Shown here piece by piece: positions 1 to 6,247 of a stretch of 6,686 nucleotides of DNA. Source of the stretch: an uncultured Gemmobacter sp. (GTDB lineage: Bacteria > Pseudomonadota > Alphaproteobacteria > Rhodobacterales > Rhodobacteraceae); NCBI GenBank assembly GCA_937983495.1, contig CALKAA010000388.1, positions 1 through 6,686 on the forward strand. The letters are read 5' to 3'. Below the pieces are notes generated by a model. The model saw only the letters and a list, made by a program, of their open reading frames with translations. It searched no databases and was not told where the DNA came from. Position 1 is the stretch's first letter. Every line of letters starts with the position of its first letter. A program made the translations under genes and the position numbers.

Positions 1-198
1 GAAAGCGGGGCGGCGCAGGCGGTGGCGCTTTCCGGCGGCTGCTTTCAGAACCCGTGGCTTCTGGGCGCGGTGTTGTGGGGGTTGGGCGATTTGCCGGTTC
101 TGACCCATCGCCGCACGCCCGCCAATGATGGCGGCCTTGCACTGGGTCAGGCGATGGTCGCGGCGGCGCGGCATTTGGCCAAGGCGGAAACGCGCTGA
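1..198 (+). CDS. hypF: HypF carbamoyltransferase, C-terminal end (5' truncated by the window)
   Basis: The reading frame is open from base 1 and ends in TGA at 196-198, giving the last 65 residues. HypF uses carbamoyl phosphate and ATP to make the thiocarboxamide on HypE that becomes the CN ligands of the NiFe active site; it acts in the cytoplasm. The fragment shows the conserved end of the C-terminal Kae1/TobZ-like domain: an ALSGGCFQN motif near the start of the visible part, then LTHRR and NDGGLALGQA, which are typical of HypF C-termini. Full HypF is about 740-770 residues, so roughly 90% lies upstream of the window. A hypF gene directly upstream of hupS is the arrangement known in Rhodobacter capsulatus, which supports both the call and the taxonomic guess. 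The gene is 203 nt from hupS, which has its own leader. Confidence 0.93.
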   Translation, partial: ESGAAQAVALSGGCFQNPWLLGAVLWGLGDLPVLTHRRTPANDGGLALGQAMVAAARHLAKAETR

Positions 199-236
199 CC
201 GGATGCGCCCGCGCCATGGCAGGGCACTGACCATGA

Positions 237-289
237 CTTGCCGTCTGAGGCTCCGACAAGCCCTTGCCACAGATGGAAAAAACCTGATT
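237..289 (+). promoter_or_regulatory. Candidate activator and IHF sites upstream of hupS
   Basis: CTTGCC occurs at 237-242 and again at 263-268, in the same orientation 26 bp apart, with an inverted CAAG at 257-260. CAAG-CC-CTTG (257-266) is a perfect short inverted repeat, and 237-260 is an imperfect one with matching ends (CTTG...CAAG). Just downstream, AAAAAACCTGATT (277-289) read on the minus strand matches the IHF consensus WATCAANNNNTTR at 11 of 13 positions. HupR and IHF control of hupSL is known in R. capsulatus, but the match to the published HupR half-site spacing is not exact. The assignment is an inference from position and repeat structure. Confidence 0.3.
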
Positions 290-360
290 TCACGCTGCGC
301 GCTTTTACCTTTGCGCCGCCCCCCTGCCTTGCGGCACCCCTGAACCAGACCACGCACAAG

Positions 361-376
361 GCCCGGCGCACCGGGC
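361..376 (+). other. GC-rich hairpin in the likely hupS 5' UTR
   Basis: GCCCGG (361-366) and CCGGGC (371-376) form a perfect 6-bp all-GC stem with a 4-base CGCA loop, ending 12 bases before the Shine-Dalgarno and 25 bases before the hupS start. No T-run follows, so it is not an intrinsic terminator. In mRNA it could stabilise the 5' end or affect ribosome access. In a GC-rich genome short stems of this kind also arise by chance. Confidence 0.35.
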
Positions 377-388
377 AGCCAGGCTGAC

Positions 389-397
389 GAGGGAGGG
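389..397 (+). promoter_or_regulatory. Strong Shine-Dalgarno supporting the TTG start of hupS
   Basis: GAGGGAGGG lies with its GGAGG core (392-396) five bases before the TTG at 402. No in-frame ATG or GTG lies between this site and the TTG, and the next in-frame ATG (432) would cut into the conserved N-region before the twin-arginine motif. The site therefore decides the start codon. Confidence 0.75.
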
Positions 398-401
398 TGC
401 T

Positions 402-1487
402 TTGGCGACAATCGAGACCTTTTACGACGTGATGCGCCGGCAGGGGATCACCCGCCGCAGCTTCATGAAATACTGCTCGCTGACAGCCGCGGCGCTTGGC
501 CTCGGCCCGGCCTTCGTGCCGAAAATCGCGCATGCGATGGAGACCAAGCCGCGCACGCCGGTGATCTGGGTGCATGGGCTGGAATGCACCTGCTGCTCGG
601 AAAGTTTTATCCGCTCGGCGCATCCGCTGGCCAAGGATGTCGTCCTCAGCATGATCAGCCTTGATTACGACGACACGCTGATGGCCGCCGCAGGCCATGC
701 CGCCGAGGCTGCCTTCGAGGACACGATCCAGAAATATCACGGCAATTACATTCTGGCCGTCGAGGGCAACCCGCCGCTGAACGAGGACGGGATGTTCTGC
801 ATCACCGGCGGCAAGCCTTTCGTCGAAAAGCTGCGCCATGCCGCCGAGGGGGCCAAGGCCATCATCAGTTGGGGGGCCTGTGCCTCTTACGGCTGCGTGC
901 AGGCGGCGGCCCCCAACCCGACCCGCGCCACCCCGGTGCATAAGGTCATCACCGACAAACCCATCATCAAGGTGCCCGGCTGCCCGCCGATCGCCGAGGT
1001 GATGACCGGGGTGATCACCTATATGCTGACCTTCGACCGCATGCCCGAGCTGGACCGGCAGGGCCGCCCGAAGATGTTCTACAGCCAGCGCATCCATGAC
1101 AAATGCTATCGCCGCCCGCATTTCGATGCAGGCCAGTTTGTCGAACATTGGGATGATGAGAACGCCCGCAAGGGCTATTGCCTCTACAAGGTGGGGTGCA
1201 AGGGACCGACCACCTATAACGCCTGCTCCACCGTGCGCTGGAACGAGGGCACCAGCTTTCCCATCCAGTCCGGCCATGGCTGCATCGGCTGTTCCGAGGA
1301 CGGGTTCTGGGATCAGGGCAGCTTCTATGACCGGCTGACCACGATCAAGCAATTCGGCATCGAATCCACCGCCGACCAGATCGGCATGGGCGCGGCGGGT
1401 GTCGTGGGCGGGGCGGTGGCGGTGCATGCCGCCATCAGCGCGCTGAAACGGGCGCAGAAAAAGACGCAAGACAAGGTCGAGGGCTGA
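402..1487 (+). CDS. hupS: Uptake [NiFe]-hydrogenase small (FeS) subunit HupS, with Tat signal
   Basis: HupS carries electrons from the NiFe site through three FeS clusters towards HupC and is exported folded, with HupL, across the inner membrane. The 361-residue product has a long Tat signal: twin arginines in TRRSFMK (17-23), a hydrophobic stretch, then AHA at 43-45 as the probable cleavage site. Aligned by spacing to E. coli Hyd-1, the proximal cluster ligands are C62, C64, C65, C160, C165 and C194, the six-Cys set of O2-tolerant enzymes; E121 corresponds to Hyd-1 Glu76. The distal [4Fe-4S] ligands are H232, C235, C260 and C266, and the medial [3Fe-4S] ligands are C275, C294 and C297. A C-terminal hydrophobic helix (about 323-347, including H342) is the membrane anchor. 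The start is TTG, chosen for the upstream GGAGG and because [20 protein letters not shown] fits the family N-terminus. hupL follows after 2 bases. Confidence 0.97.
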   Translation: MATIETFYDVMRRQGITRRSFMKYCSLTAAALGLGPAFVPKIAHAMETKPRTPVIWVHGLECTCCSESFIRSAHPLAKDVVLSMISLDYDDTLMAAAGHAAEAAFEDTIQKYHGNYILAVEGNPPLNEDGMFCITGGKPFVEKLRHAAEGAKAIISWGACASYGCVQAAAPNPTRATPVHKVITDKPIIKVPGCPPIAEVMTGVITYMLTFDRMPELDRQGRPKMFYSQRIHDKCYRRPHFDAGQFVEHWDDENARKGYCLYKVGCKGPTTYNACSTVRWNEGTSFPIQSGHGCIGCSEDGFWDQGSFYDRLTTIKQFGIESTADQIGMGAAGVVGGAVAVHAAISALKRAQKKTQDKVEG

Positions 1488-1489
1488 TC

Positions 1490-3283
1490 ATGACGGTTTC
1501 CACCCCCAACGGTTTCAACCTCGACACCAGCGGCAAGCGCATCGTCGTGGACCCGGTGACCCGGATCGAAGGCCATATGCGCTGCGAGGTGAACGTGGAT
1601 GAGAACGGCATCATCCGCAACGCCGTTTCCACCGGCACCATGTGGCGCGGGCTGGAGGTCATTCTGAAAGGCCGCGACCCGCGCGACGCCTGGGCCTTTA
1701 CCGAACGCATCTGCGGTGTCTGCACCGGCACCCATGCCCTCACCTCGGTGCGGGCGGTGGAAGACGCGCTTGGCATCTCGATCCCCGACAATGCCAATTC
1801 CATTCGCAACATGATGCAGTTGAACCTGCAAATCCATGATCACGTCGTGCATTTCTATCATCTGCACGCGCTGGATTGGGTAAACCCGATCAATGCCTTG
1901 CGCGCCGATCCCAAGGCCACGTCAGAGCTGCAACAGAAGGTCTCGCCCAGCCACCCGCTGTCTTCGCCCGGCTATTTCCGCGATGTGCAGAACCGGCTGA
2001 AGAAGTTTGTCGAAAGCGGCCAGCTTGGCCTGTTCAAGAATGGCTACTGGGACAATCCGGCCTATCTGCTGCCGCCCGAGGCCGATCTGATGGCGACCAC
2101 GCATTACCTGGAGGCGCTGGACCTTCAGAAAGAGATCGTCAAGGTTCACACCATCTTTGGCGGCAAGAACCCGCATCCGAACTGGCTGGTCGGCGGCGTG
2201 CCCTGCCCGATCAACATTGACGGCGTGGGCTCGGTCGGCGCGATCAACATGGAGCGGCTGAACCTCGTCTCCTCGATCATCGACCTGTGCAACGAGTTCA
2301 ACCGCAATGTCTATATCCCCGATGTGATCGCCATTGGCGGCTTTTACCGCAACTGGCTTTATGGCGGTGGGCTGTCGTCGAAATCGGTGCTGGCCTATGG
2401 CGACATCCCTGAAAATCCCAATGATTTCAGCCCCGGCCAATTGCATCTGCCGCGGGGGGCCATCATCAATGGCAATCTGAACGAGGTGCATGACGTCGAT
2501 CCGCGCGACCCTGAGCAGGTGCAGGAATTCGTCGATCACAGCTGGTATACCTATGGCGAGCCGGGCAAGGGCCTGCATCCCTGGGATGGCGAGACCAGCC
2601 CGAAATTCGAGCTGGGGCCGAATGCCAAAGGCACCAAGACCAATATTCAGGAGCTGGACGAGGGCGCGAAATATTCCTGGATCAAGGCCCCGCGCTGGCG
2701 TGGTCATGCGATGGAGGTCGGGCCGCTGTCGCGCTATATCGTCGGCTATGCCAAGGGGCACGAGGATATCAAGAACCAGGTTGATGGCCTGTTGCGCACC
2801 ATGAACCTGCCGGTCTCGGCGCTGTTCTCCACGCTGGGGCGCACCGCCGCGCGGGCACTGGAAAGCGAATATTGCGGGCGCTTGCAGAAGCACTTCTTCG
2901 ACAAGCTGATCCAGAACATCAAGAACGGGGATCAATCCACCGCCAATGTCGAGAAATGGGATCCCTCCACCTGGCCGAAAGAGGCCAAGGGCGTGGGCAT
3001 GACAGAAGCCCCGCGCGGCGCTTTGGGCCATTGGATTCGCATCAAGGATGGCCGGATCGAGAATTATCAATGCGTGGTGCCGACCACCTGGAACGGCAGC
3101 CCGCGCGATGTGCAGGGCAATATCGGCGCGTTTGAGGCCAGCCTGCTGGATACCAAGATGGAACGCCCGGAGGAGCCGGTGGAAATTTTGCGCACGCTGC
3201 ATTCCTTTGACCCCTGTCTGGCCTGCTCGACCCATGTGATGTCGCCCGATGGTCAGGAAATGGCCTCGGTCAAGGTGCGTTGA
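1490..3283 (+). CDS. hupL: Uptake [NiFe]-hydrogenase large (catalytic) subunit HupL precursor
   Basis: HupL holds the NiFe(CN)2CO centre that splits H2 in the periplasm. The 597-residue protein has the usual length for group 1 enzymes. The N-terminal nickel motif [11 protein letters not shown] gives ligands C75 and C78, preceded by RIEGHMR with the proton-transfer glutamate E27. The C-terminal motif DPCLACSTH gives C576 and C579. The precursor continues 15 residues beyond H582 ([15 protein letters not shown]); this is the peptide HupD removes once nickel is in place. The active-site canopy arginine falls in EAPRGALGH (R509), and the family block [21 protein letters not shown] is intact. HupL has no signal peptide and is expected to leave the cell in complex with HupS through Tat. 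The start ATG lies 2 bases after the hupS stop with only a weak Shine-Dalgarno, which fits translational coupling. Confidence 0.98.
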   Translation: MTVSTPNGFNLDTSGKRIVVDPVTRIEGHMRCEVNVDENGIIRNAVSTGTMWRGLEVILKGRDPRDAWAFTERICGVCTGTHALTSVRAVEDALGISIPDNANSIRNMMQLNLQIHDHVVHFYHLHALDWVNPINALRADPKATSELQQKVSPSHPLSSPGYFRDVQNRLKKFVESGQLGLFKNGYWDNPAYLLPPEADLMATTHYLEALDLQKEIVKVHTIFGGKNPHPNWLVGGVPCPINIDGVGSVGAINMERLNLVSSIIDLCNEFNRNVYIPDVIAIGGFYRNWLYGGGLSSKSVLAYGDIPENPNDFSPGQLHLPRGAIINGNLNEVHDVDPRDPEQVQEFVDHSWYTYGEPGKGLHPWDGETSPKFELGPNAKGTKTNIQELDEGAKYSWIKAPRWRGHAMEVGPLSRYIVGYAKGHEDIKNQVDGLLRTMNLPVSALFSTLGRTAARALESEYCGRLQKHFFDKLIQNIKNGDQSTANVEKWDPSTWPKEAKGVGMTEAPRGALGHWIRIKDGRIENYQCVVPTTWNGSPRDVQGNIGAFEASLLDTKMERPEEPVEILRTLHSFDPCLACSTHVMSPDGQEMASVKVR

Positions 3284-3295
3284 GGGAGGAAAACC

Positions 3296-3877
3296 ATGAA
3301 GAAACTTGCATTTGCCGCTGCTTTGTCGCTGGTCGCCGCACCTGCGCTGGCCCATACCGGCACCGGCCATGTGACGGGCTTTGTGCATGGGTTGGAGCAT
3401 CCGGTTTTCGGGCCGGATCACCTGCTCGCCATGCTGGCCGTTGGCCTGTGGTCGGGCTTTGCCATGCCGGGCCGGGTTTGGGCCGGGGCGGCCAGCTTTC
3501 TGGCCGCGATGAGCCTTGGCGCGGCGGCAAGCTGGGCCGGGATCGGCTTTCCCGGCGTGGAAACTGCGATCACGGCCTCGGTTCTGGTCTTTGGTCTGCT
3601 GGTGCTGCTGGCCCGTGTGGGCCAACCCAGGGCGCTGACGCTGGCCACATTGCTGGCCATCGCAGGCTTTGCCAGCGCCCATGGCCATGCCCATGCGACG
3701 GAGGCCTCGGGCGGGGCCTTGGGCTATCTGGCGGGCTTCCTGCTCTCCACCACGGCGCTGCATCTGGCGGGTATCCTGCTGGCGCGGGCCTGCGCGGGCG
3801 GGCTGGTCGGTCGGCTCGTGCAGGGGGCCTTGGGCACCGGGATTGCGGGCGCTGGCCTTATGCTGATCGCCGGGTGA
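3296..3877 (+). CDS. hupE: HupE/UreJ-family membrane protein, probable nickel entry protein
   Basis: The product is 193 residues and very hydrophobic. It starts with a probable cleavable signal (MKKLAFAAALSLVAAPALA, cleavage before H20) followed by about six membrane segments. The family signature after the signal, HGLEHPVFGPDHLLAM (31-46), carries H35, D41 and H42, which correspond to residues reported as essential in Rhizobium leguminosarum HupE, a Ni2+ permease of diffusion-facilitator type. E89 and the histidine-rich SAHGHAHATE segment (127-136) are also in expected places. A good GGGAGGA Shine-Dalgarno (3284-3290) sits between the hupL stop and this ATG, and hupC begins 4 bases after the stop. 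The likely role is nickel supply for HupL. Here it sits between hupL and hupC; in R. leguminosarum hupE follows hupD, and R. capsulatus is usually drawn as hupSLC. Confidence 0.92.
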   Translation: MKKLAFAAALSLVAAPALAHTGTGHVTGFVHGLEHPVFGPDHLLAMLAVGLWSGFAMPGRVWAGAASFLAAMSLGAAASWAGIGFPGVETAITASVLVFGLLVLLARVGQPRALTLATLLAIAGFASAHGHAHATEASGGALGYLAGFLLSTTALHLAGILLARACAGGLVGRLVQGALGTGIAGAGLMLIAG

Positions 3878-3881
3878 TGCC

Positions 3882-4652
3882 ATGAGCGACCCGCACGCCC
3901 CGCCACCCGAAGCATTGGCACCCGACACGCCCCGCCTGACCGGAGACGCCACCGCCGCCGATCTGGAAAGCCTGCGCCGCCGCACCTCGGTTTACGTCTA
4001 CGAGGCCCCGGTGCGGCTGTGGCACTGGCTCAACGCCGCCTGCATCACCATCCTGATCGTCACCGGCTATCTGATTGCGCGGCCCTTGCCCTCGATGCAG
4101 ATCGCCGAAGCCTATGACCAGTTCGTGATGGGCTATATCCGCTTTGCCCATTTCGCGGCGGCGCAGGTGATGACGGTGCTGTTTTTCGGCCGCATCTACT
4201 GGGCCTTCATGGGCAATCACCACGCGCGGCAGATGTTCGTGCTGCCGATCTTCAACCGCCGCTTCTGGCACGAGCTGATCTTCGAGCTGCGCTGGTATTT
4301 CTTTCTGGAATCCGAGCCGAAGAAATATATTGGCCATAACCCCTTGGCGCAGTTGGCCATGTTCTTCTTCATGACGCTGGGCCTGACCTTCATGCTGGTC
4401 ACTGGCTGGGCGCTTTATGCCGAAGGGGCAGGGCAAGGCAGTTTGCCGGATCTCATGTTCGGTTGGCTGATCGCGCTGGTTCAGAACACGCAACGCCTGC
4501 ACACGCTGCATCATCTGGGCATGTGGGCCATTGTGGTGTTCATGATCATCCACATTTATGCCGCCATCCGCGAGGACATCATGTCGCGGCAAAGCATGGT
4601 CTCCACCATGATCTCGGGCCATCGCACCTTCAAGGATGATCGCCCGGATTGA
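3882..4652 (+). CDS. hupC: Hydrogenase di-heme cytochrome b subunit HupC (HyaC/HydC family)
   Basis: HupC anchors HupSL in the membrane and transfers electrons from the small subunit to quinone. The 256-residue protein has a hydrophilic N-terminal extension of about 40 residues and then four predicted membrane helices (about 48-68, 89-109, 157-180 and 206-230). Candidate heme ligands are H48 (in VRLWHWLNA), H90 (in RFAHFAA), H210 (in HTLHHLGMW) and H224 (in MIIHIYAA). The separations of 42 residues (48-90) and 14 residues (210-224) equal those of the four heme ligands of Wolinella HydC. NHHARQ (112-117) and the C-terminal SGHRTFKDDRPD are typical of the family. It lies 4 bases after hupE with a weak ribosome site, which suggests coupled translation. 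It is the last gene before an intrinsic terminator. Confidence 0.96.
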   Translation: MSDPHAPPPEALAPDTPRLTGDATAADLESLRRRTSVYVYEAPVRLWHWLNAACITILIVTGYLIARPLPSMQIAEAYDQFVMGYIRFAHFAAAQVMTVLFFGRIYWAFMGNHHARQMFVLPIFNRRFWHELIFELRWYFFLESEPKKYIGHNPLAQLAMFFFMTLGLTFMLVTGWALYAEGAGQGSLPDLMFGWLIALVQNTQRLHTLHHLGMWAIVVFMIIHIYAAIREDIMSRQSMVSTMISGHRTFKDDRPD

Positions 4653-4666
4653 CTGCCGTGAAAGGG

Positions 4667-4689
4667 CTGGAAGGTCGGTTTCCAGTTTT
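4667..4689 (+). terminator. Weak hairpin plus T4 just downstream of hupC
   Basis: CTGGAA (4667-4672) and TTCCAG (4680-4685) form a perfect 6-bp stem around a 7-base loop, followed by TTTT. It begins 14 bases after the hupC stop. Stem and T-run are both short, so it would be a weak terminator or an RNA-stabilising 3' stem. It lies 41 bases upstream of a much stronger terminator, giving a tandem arrangement. Confidence 0.4.
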
Positions 4690-4726
4690 GGTTCAAGGTG
4701 GCCTTTATCTGATCACATTGCCCTGG

Positions 4727-4762
4727 AAAAACCCGCCGTCTCTGGCGGGTTTTTTCTTTTTT
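4727..4762 (+). terminator. Strong rho-independent terminator after hupC
   Basis: AAAAACCCGCC (4727-4737) pairs perfectly with GGCGGGTTTTT (4744-4754) around a 6-base GTCTCT loop. The stem core is GC-rich and a T-run broken by a single C continues to 4762. This is a textbook intrinsic terminator on the + strand, ending the hupSLEC unit. On the minus strand only a T5 tract follows, and there is no minus-strand gene for it to serve. Confidence 0.9.
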
Positions 4763-4772
4763 GCCATATGGT

Positions 4773-4789
4773 TGCGTAAAATATACGCA
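4773..4789 (+). promoter_or_regulatory. Inverted repeat TGCGTA-N5-TACGCA upstream of hupD
   Basis: Perfect 6-bp arms (4773-4778 and 4784-4789) flank an A+T-only centre (AAATA), 11 bases after the terminator T-run. The A+T-rich setting between a terminator and the next gene block is where a hupD promoter and its operator would be expected. Promoter-like pieces (TTGCCA at 4761-4766, TATACG at 4782-4787) are poorly spaced, at 15 bp, so I do not assign a core promoter. I do not recognise the repeat as the site of a known regulator. Confidence 0.4.
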
Positions 4790-4796
4790 GCATGCG

Positions 4797-4826
4797 ACTT
4801 TTCGCCTCGGGGCTGCGGTGAAAAGT
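4797..4826 (+). promoter_or_regulatory. Inverted repeat ACTTTTCGCC-N10-GGTGAAAAGT upstream of hupD
   Basis: Arms 4797-4806 and 4817-4826 pair over 10 positions, with one mismatch at the DNA level (a G-U pair in RNA), around a 10-base loop. The 8-bp palindrome AGTATACT (4824-4831) overlaps its right end and includes a -10-like TATACT. It could be an operator for a dimeric regulator or, if transcribed, a leader hairpin for hupD mRNA. No T-run follows, so it is not a terminator. Confidence 0.4.
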
Positions 4827-4860
4827 ATACTGTCGGACACAAGAGGCCAGCAAAGGTTCA

Positions 4861-4868
4861 GGGAGGAG
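4861..4868 (+). promoter_or_regulatory. Shine-Dalgarno setting the GTG start of hupD
   Basis: GGGAGGAG has its GGAGG core (4862-4866) five bases before an in-frame GTG at 4872. The frame stays open further upstream as far as a TTG inside the terminator T-run, but that would add 37 unconserved residues, so the GTG is the real start. Confidence 0.8.
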
Positions 4869-4871
4869 CCA

Positions 4872-5492
4872 GTGCCAGCAGATCCGCCGAAAACCATCCT
4901 CATTCTGGGGATTGGCAATGTCTTGTGGGCCGATGAGGGCTTTGGCGTGCGCTGTATCGAGGCGATGGCCGACAGCCTTGCCCTGCCACCTTCGGTCACG
5001 CTGCTGGATGGCGGCACGCAGGGGCTTTATTTGCTGCCGTTTCTGGAGGAAGCCGAGGCGCTGATCGTCTTTGACGCGGTGGATTATGGCCTGCCCCCCG
5101 GCACGATGAAGGTGGTGGAGGGCGACGAGGTGCCCGCCTTTCTGGGGGCCCGCAAGATGAGCCTGCATCAGACCGGCTTTCAGGAAGTCATCGCCACCGC
5201 GCAACTGCTGGAGCGCTGCCCGCGCCACCTGCTGTTGATCGGCTGTCAGCCGGTGGAGCTGGAGGATTACGGCGGCGGGTTGCGCCCCATCGTCGCTGCC
5301 CGCATCCCCGAGGCCATTGCCATTGCGCTGGACCGTCTGGCGCAATGGGGCATCACCGCACAACCGGGGCGCAGCGCGGCACTTGGGCTGGCCGATGCCT
5401 CGATCCGCCGCGACGCCTATGAGGCGGGCCGCCCCGATGCGGAGACCGCCTGCCGCATCGGTGACGCGCGCTTCTTCCCCGAGGCTGGCTGA
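4872..5492 (+). CDS. hupD: HupD hydrogenase maturation endopeptidase (peptidase M52)
   Basis: HupD cuts the C-terminal peptide from nickel-loaded HupL, after the histidine of DPCLACSTH, in the cytoplasm. From the GTG start it has 206 residues, close to the size of Rhodobacter HupD. The N-terminus shows [15 protein letters not shown] (13-27), with the nickel-sensing glutamate E22; the other metal-contact residues are D68 (FDAVDYG) and H99 (KMSLHQTGF). The spacings E22-D68 (46) and E22-H99 (77) equal those of E16, D62 and H93 in E. coli HybD. The C-terminal 40 or so residues after the core domain are polar and less conserved. This is the first gene after the hupC terminator, preceded by inverted repeats that may carry its own promoter. 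Its stop overlaps the hupF start by one base (TGATG). Confidence 0.95.
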   Translation: MPADPPKTILILGIGNVLWADEGFGVRCIEAMADSLALPPSVTLLDGGTQGLYLLPFLEEAEALIVFDAVDYGLPPGTMKVVEGDEVPAFLGARKMSLHQTGFQEVIATAQLLERCPRHLLLIGCQPVELEDYGGGLRPIVAARIPEAIAIALDRLAQWGITAQPGRSAALGLADASIRRDAYEAGRPDAETACRIGDARFFPEAG

Positions 5493-5800
5493 TGTGCATG
5501 GGCATTCCGCAGCTTTTGCAGGGGGTTGACGGTATCGCAGGTCAGACCGCCGAGGGGCTGGTGGACCTGAGCCTGACACCCGAGGCCCGGCCCGGCGATT
5601 GGGTTCTGTGCTTTCTGGGCACCGCGCATGAGGTCATCGGTGCCGACCGCGCCGCACAGATCCTTGCCGCCTTGCAGGGCCTCCGCTCGCTGATGGCGGG
5701 GGGCGATCTGGGCGCCGCCTTCGCCGATCTGGAGGCCCGCGCCCCCAGCCTTCCCCCGCATCTTCAGGTCGCGCTGGAGGCGGGCCGCAGCACAGGTTGA
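5492..5800 (+). CDS. hupF: HupF, HypC-family hydrogenase chaperone
   Basis: HupF is a paralogue of HypC that works on the HupL precursor; in Rhizobium leguminosarum it is reported to protect HupL maturation under oxygen. The 102-residue product begins MCMGIPQLL, with the essential cysteine C2 exposed once the first methionine is removed. It also has the [16 protein letters not shown] block (34-49), the HupF/HypC barrel strand, with H46. It is longer than a typical HypC, with a C-terminal tail of about 25 residues (from about 78) as in HupF proteins. Its start overlaps the hupD stop, and hupG begins 6 bases after its own stop, so translation is likely coupled. Confidence 0.94.
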   Translation: MCMGIPQLLQGVDGIAGQTAEGLVDLSLTPEARPGDWVLCFLGTAHEVIGADRAAQILAALQGLRSLMAGGDLGAAFADLEARAPSLPPHLQVALEAGRSTG

Positions 5801-5806
5801 CCCGTC

Positions 5807-6232
5807 ATGCATGATCACCACCCGCACGAACTGGCCTTTGCCCCGCCCCGCGCCGCTGGCCCGCATCCGCTGCTGGCGCGACTGGAGCAGGAACTGGGCT
5901 GGCCCCGCCTCACCACACTGGCCGAGGCCGAGGCCTTCACCGCCCGCCCCGGCGCGCATTGCCTGTTCATCCCCGGCGACCCGCAGCGCAACCTTGAAAC
6001 CGCCGATGCCGCCGTGATCCTGCCGGAGCTGCGCATGGCCTTTCAGCACGCCTTTGATTGCGCGCTGGTCGATGATGCCATCGAGGCCACGCTGCGCGAG
6101 ACCCACCGCGCGCTGAAGGCCCCCGGCTATCTGTTCTTCCGCGAGGGGGTGTTTCTGGGGGCCATCGAGAAGATCCGCGACTGGGACGATTACATGATGC
6201 GCACCAGTCACATTCTGGCTTTGGCACGCTGA
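5807..6232 (+). CDS. hupG: HupG, HyaE-family thioredoxin-like hydrogenase chaperone
   Basis: HupG proteins assist maturation and Tat targeting of the hydrogenase small subunit. The 141-residue product has the family features: PHPLLARLEQELG (19-31), a strand ending in FIPGDPQRNLE (54-64), VILPELRMAF (70-79) and the thioredoxin-like APGYLFFREGVFLGAI segment (105-120) with the cis-proline position P106, followed by IRDWDDYM. No CXXC is present (only C52 and C85), so it is a redox-inactive fold as usual for HyaE/HupG. The N-terminus is histidine-rich (MHDHHPH). The Shine-Dalgarno (AGGTTGA, 5794-5800, spanning the hupF stop) is weak; a second ATG at 5811 is out of frame. hupH follows after 15 bases. 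Confidence 0.9.
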   Translation: MHDHHPHELAFAPPRAAGPHPLLARLEQELGWPRLTTLAEAEAFTARPGAHCLFIPGDPQRNLETADAAVILPELRMAFQHAFDCALVDDAIEATLRETHRALKAPGYLFFREGVFLGAIEKIRDWDDYMMRTSHILALAR

Positions 6233-6247
6233 GAGGGGGAGACCGAC

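Larger units (their letters stand above)
199..401 (+). promoter_or_regulatory. Non-coding leader between hypF and hupS, expected hup promoter region
   Basis: No convincing gene lies in these 203 bases. It is the place where the hupSL promoter is expected; in R. capsulatus this promoter depends on the response regulator HupR and on IHF. I found no exact TTG-N5-CAA HupR site and no clear GG-N10-GC RpoN element. What is visible is a cluster of CTTG/CAAG half-sites (237-266), the only A+T-rich patch (276-290) with a weak IHF-like match, a hairpin at 361-376 and a strong Shine-Dalgarno at 389-397. A -35-like TTGCCA sits at 264-269 but lacks a good -10 at the usual distance, so no promoter core is assigned. 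Confidence 0.6.

Noticed and set aside
313..335. Possible GCCGC/GCGGC stem upstream of hupS as a terminator for hypF
   Set aside because: The arms are only 5 bp with an 11-base loop and no T-run follows, so this is expected by chance in GC-rich DNA.
125..343. 72-residue + strand frame across the end of hypF and the leader
   Set aside because: It is out of frame with hypF, Arg-rich, without a ribosome site or motif, and covers the likely promoter region.
147..1469. 440-residue open frame on the minus strand opposite hupS
   Set aside because: It is the antisense shadow of hupS and its leader, rich in Arg/Gly/His with no family features.
1922..3985. 687-residue open frame on the minus strand, the longest frame in the window
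   Set aside because: It is antisense to hupL, hupE and the start of hupC, which are unambiguous genes. Its composition is Arg/Gln/His/Ala/Gly-rich, as expected for the complement of GC-rich coding DNA, and it shows no recognisable domain.
4686..4694. TTGGTTCAA (4688-4696 region) as a HupR-like TTG...CAA site
   Set aside because: The spacing is 3 bases, not 5, and it sits downstream of hupC between two hairpins, an unlikely activator position.
4761..4871. N-terminal extension of hupD to a TTG at 4761
   Set aside because: That TTG lies in the terminator T-run. The extra 37 residues are unlike any HupD, and the GTG at 4872 has a well-placed GGGAGGAG site.
4649..4936. 95-residue + strand frame across the hupC-hupD gap
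   Set aside because: It overlaps the hupC stop, runs through the intrinsic terminator and into hupD in another frame, and has no ribosome site or recognisable motif.
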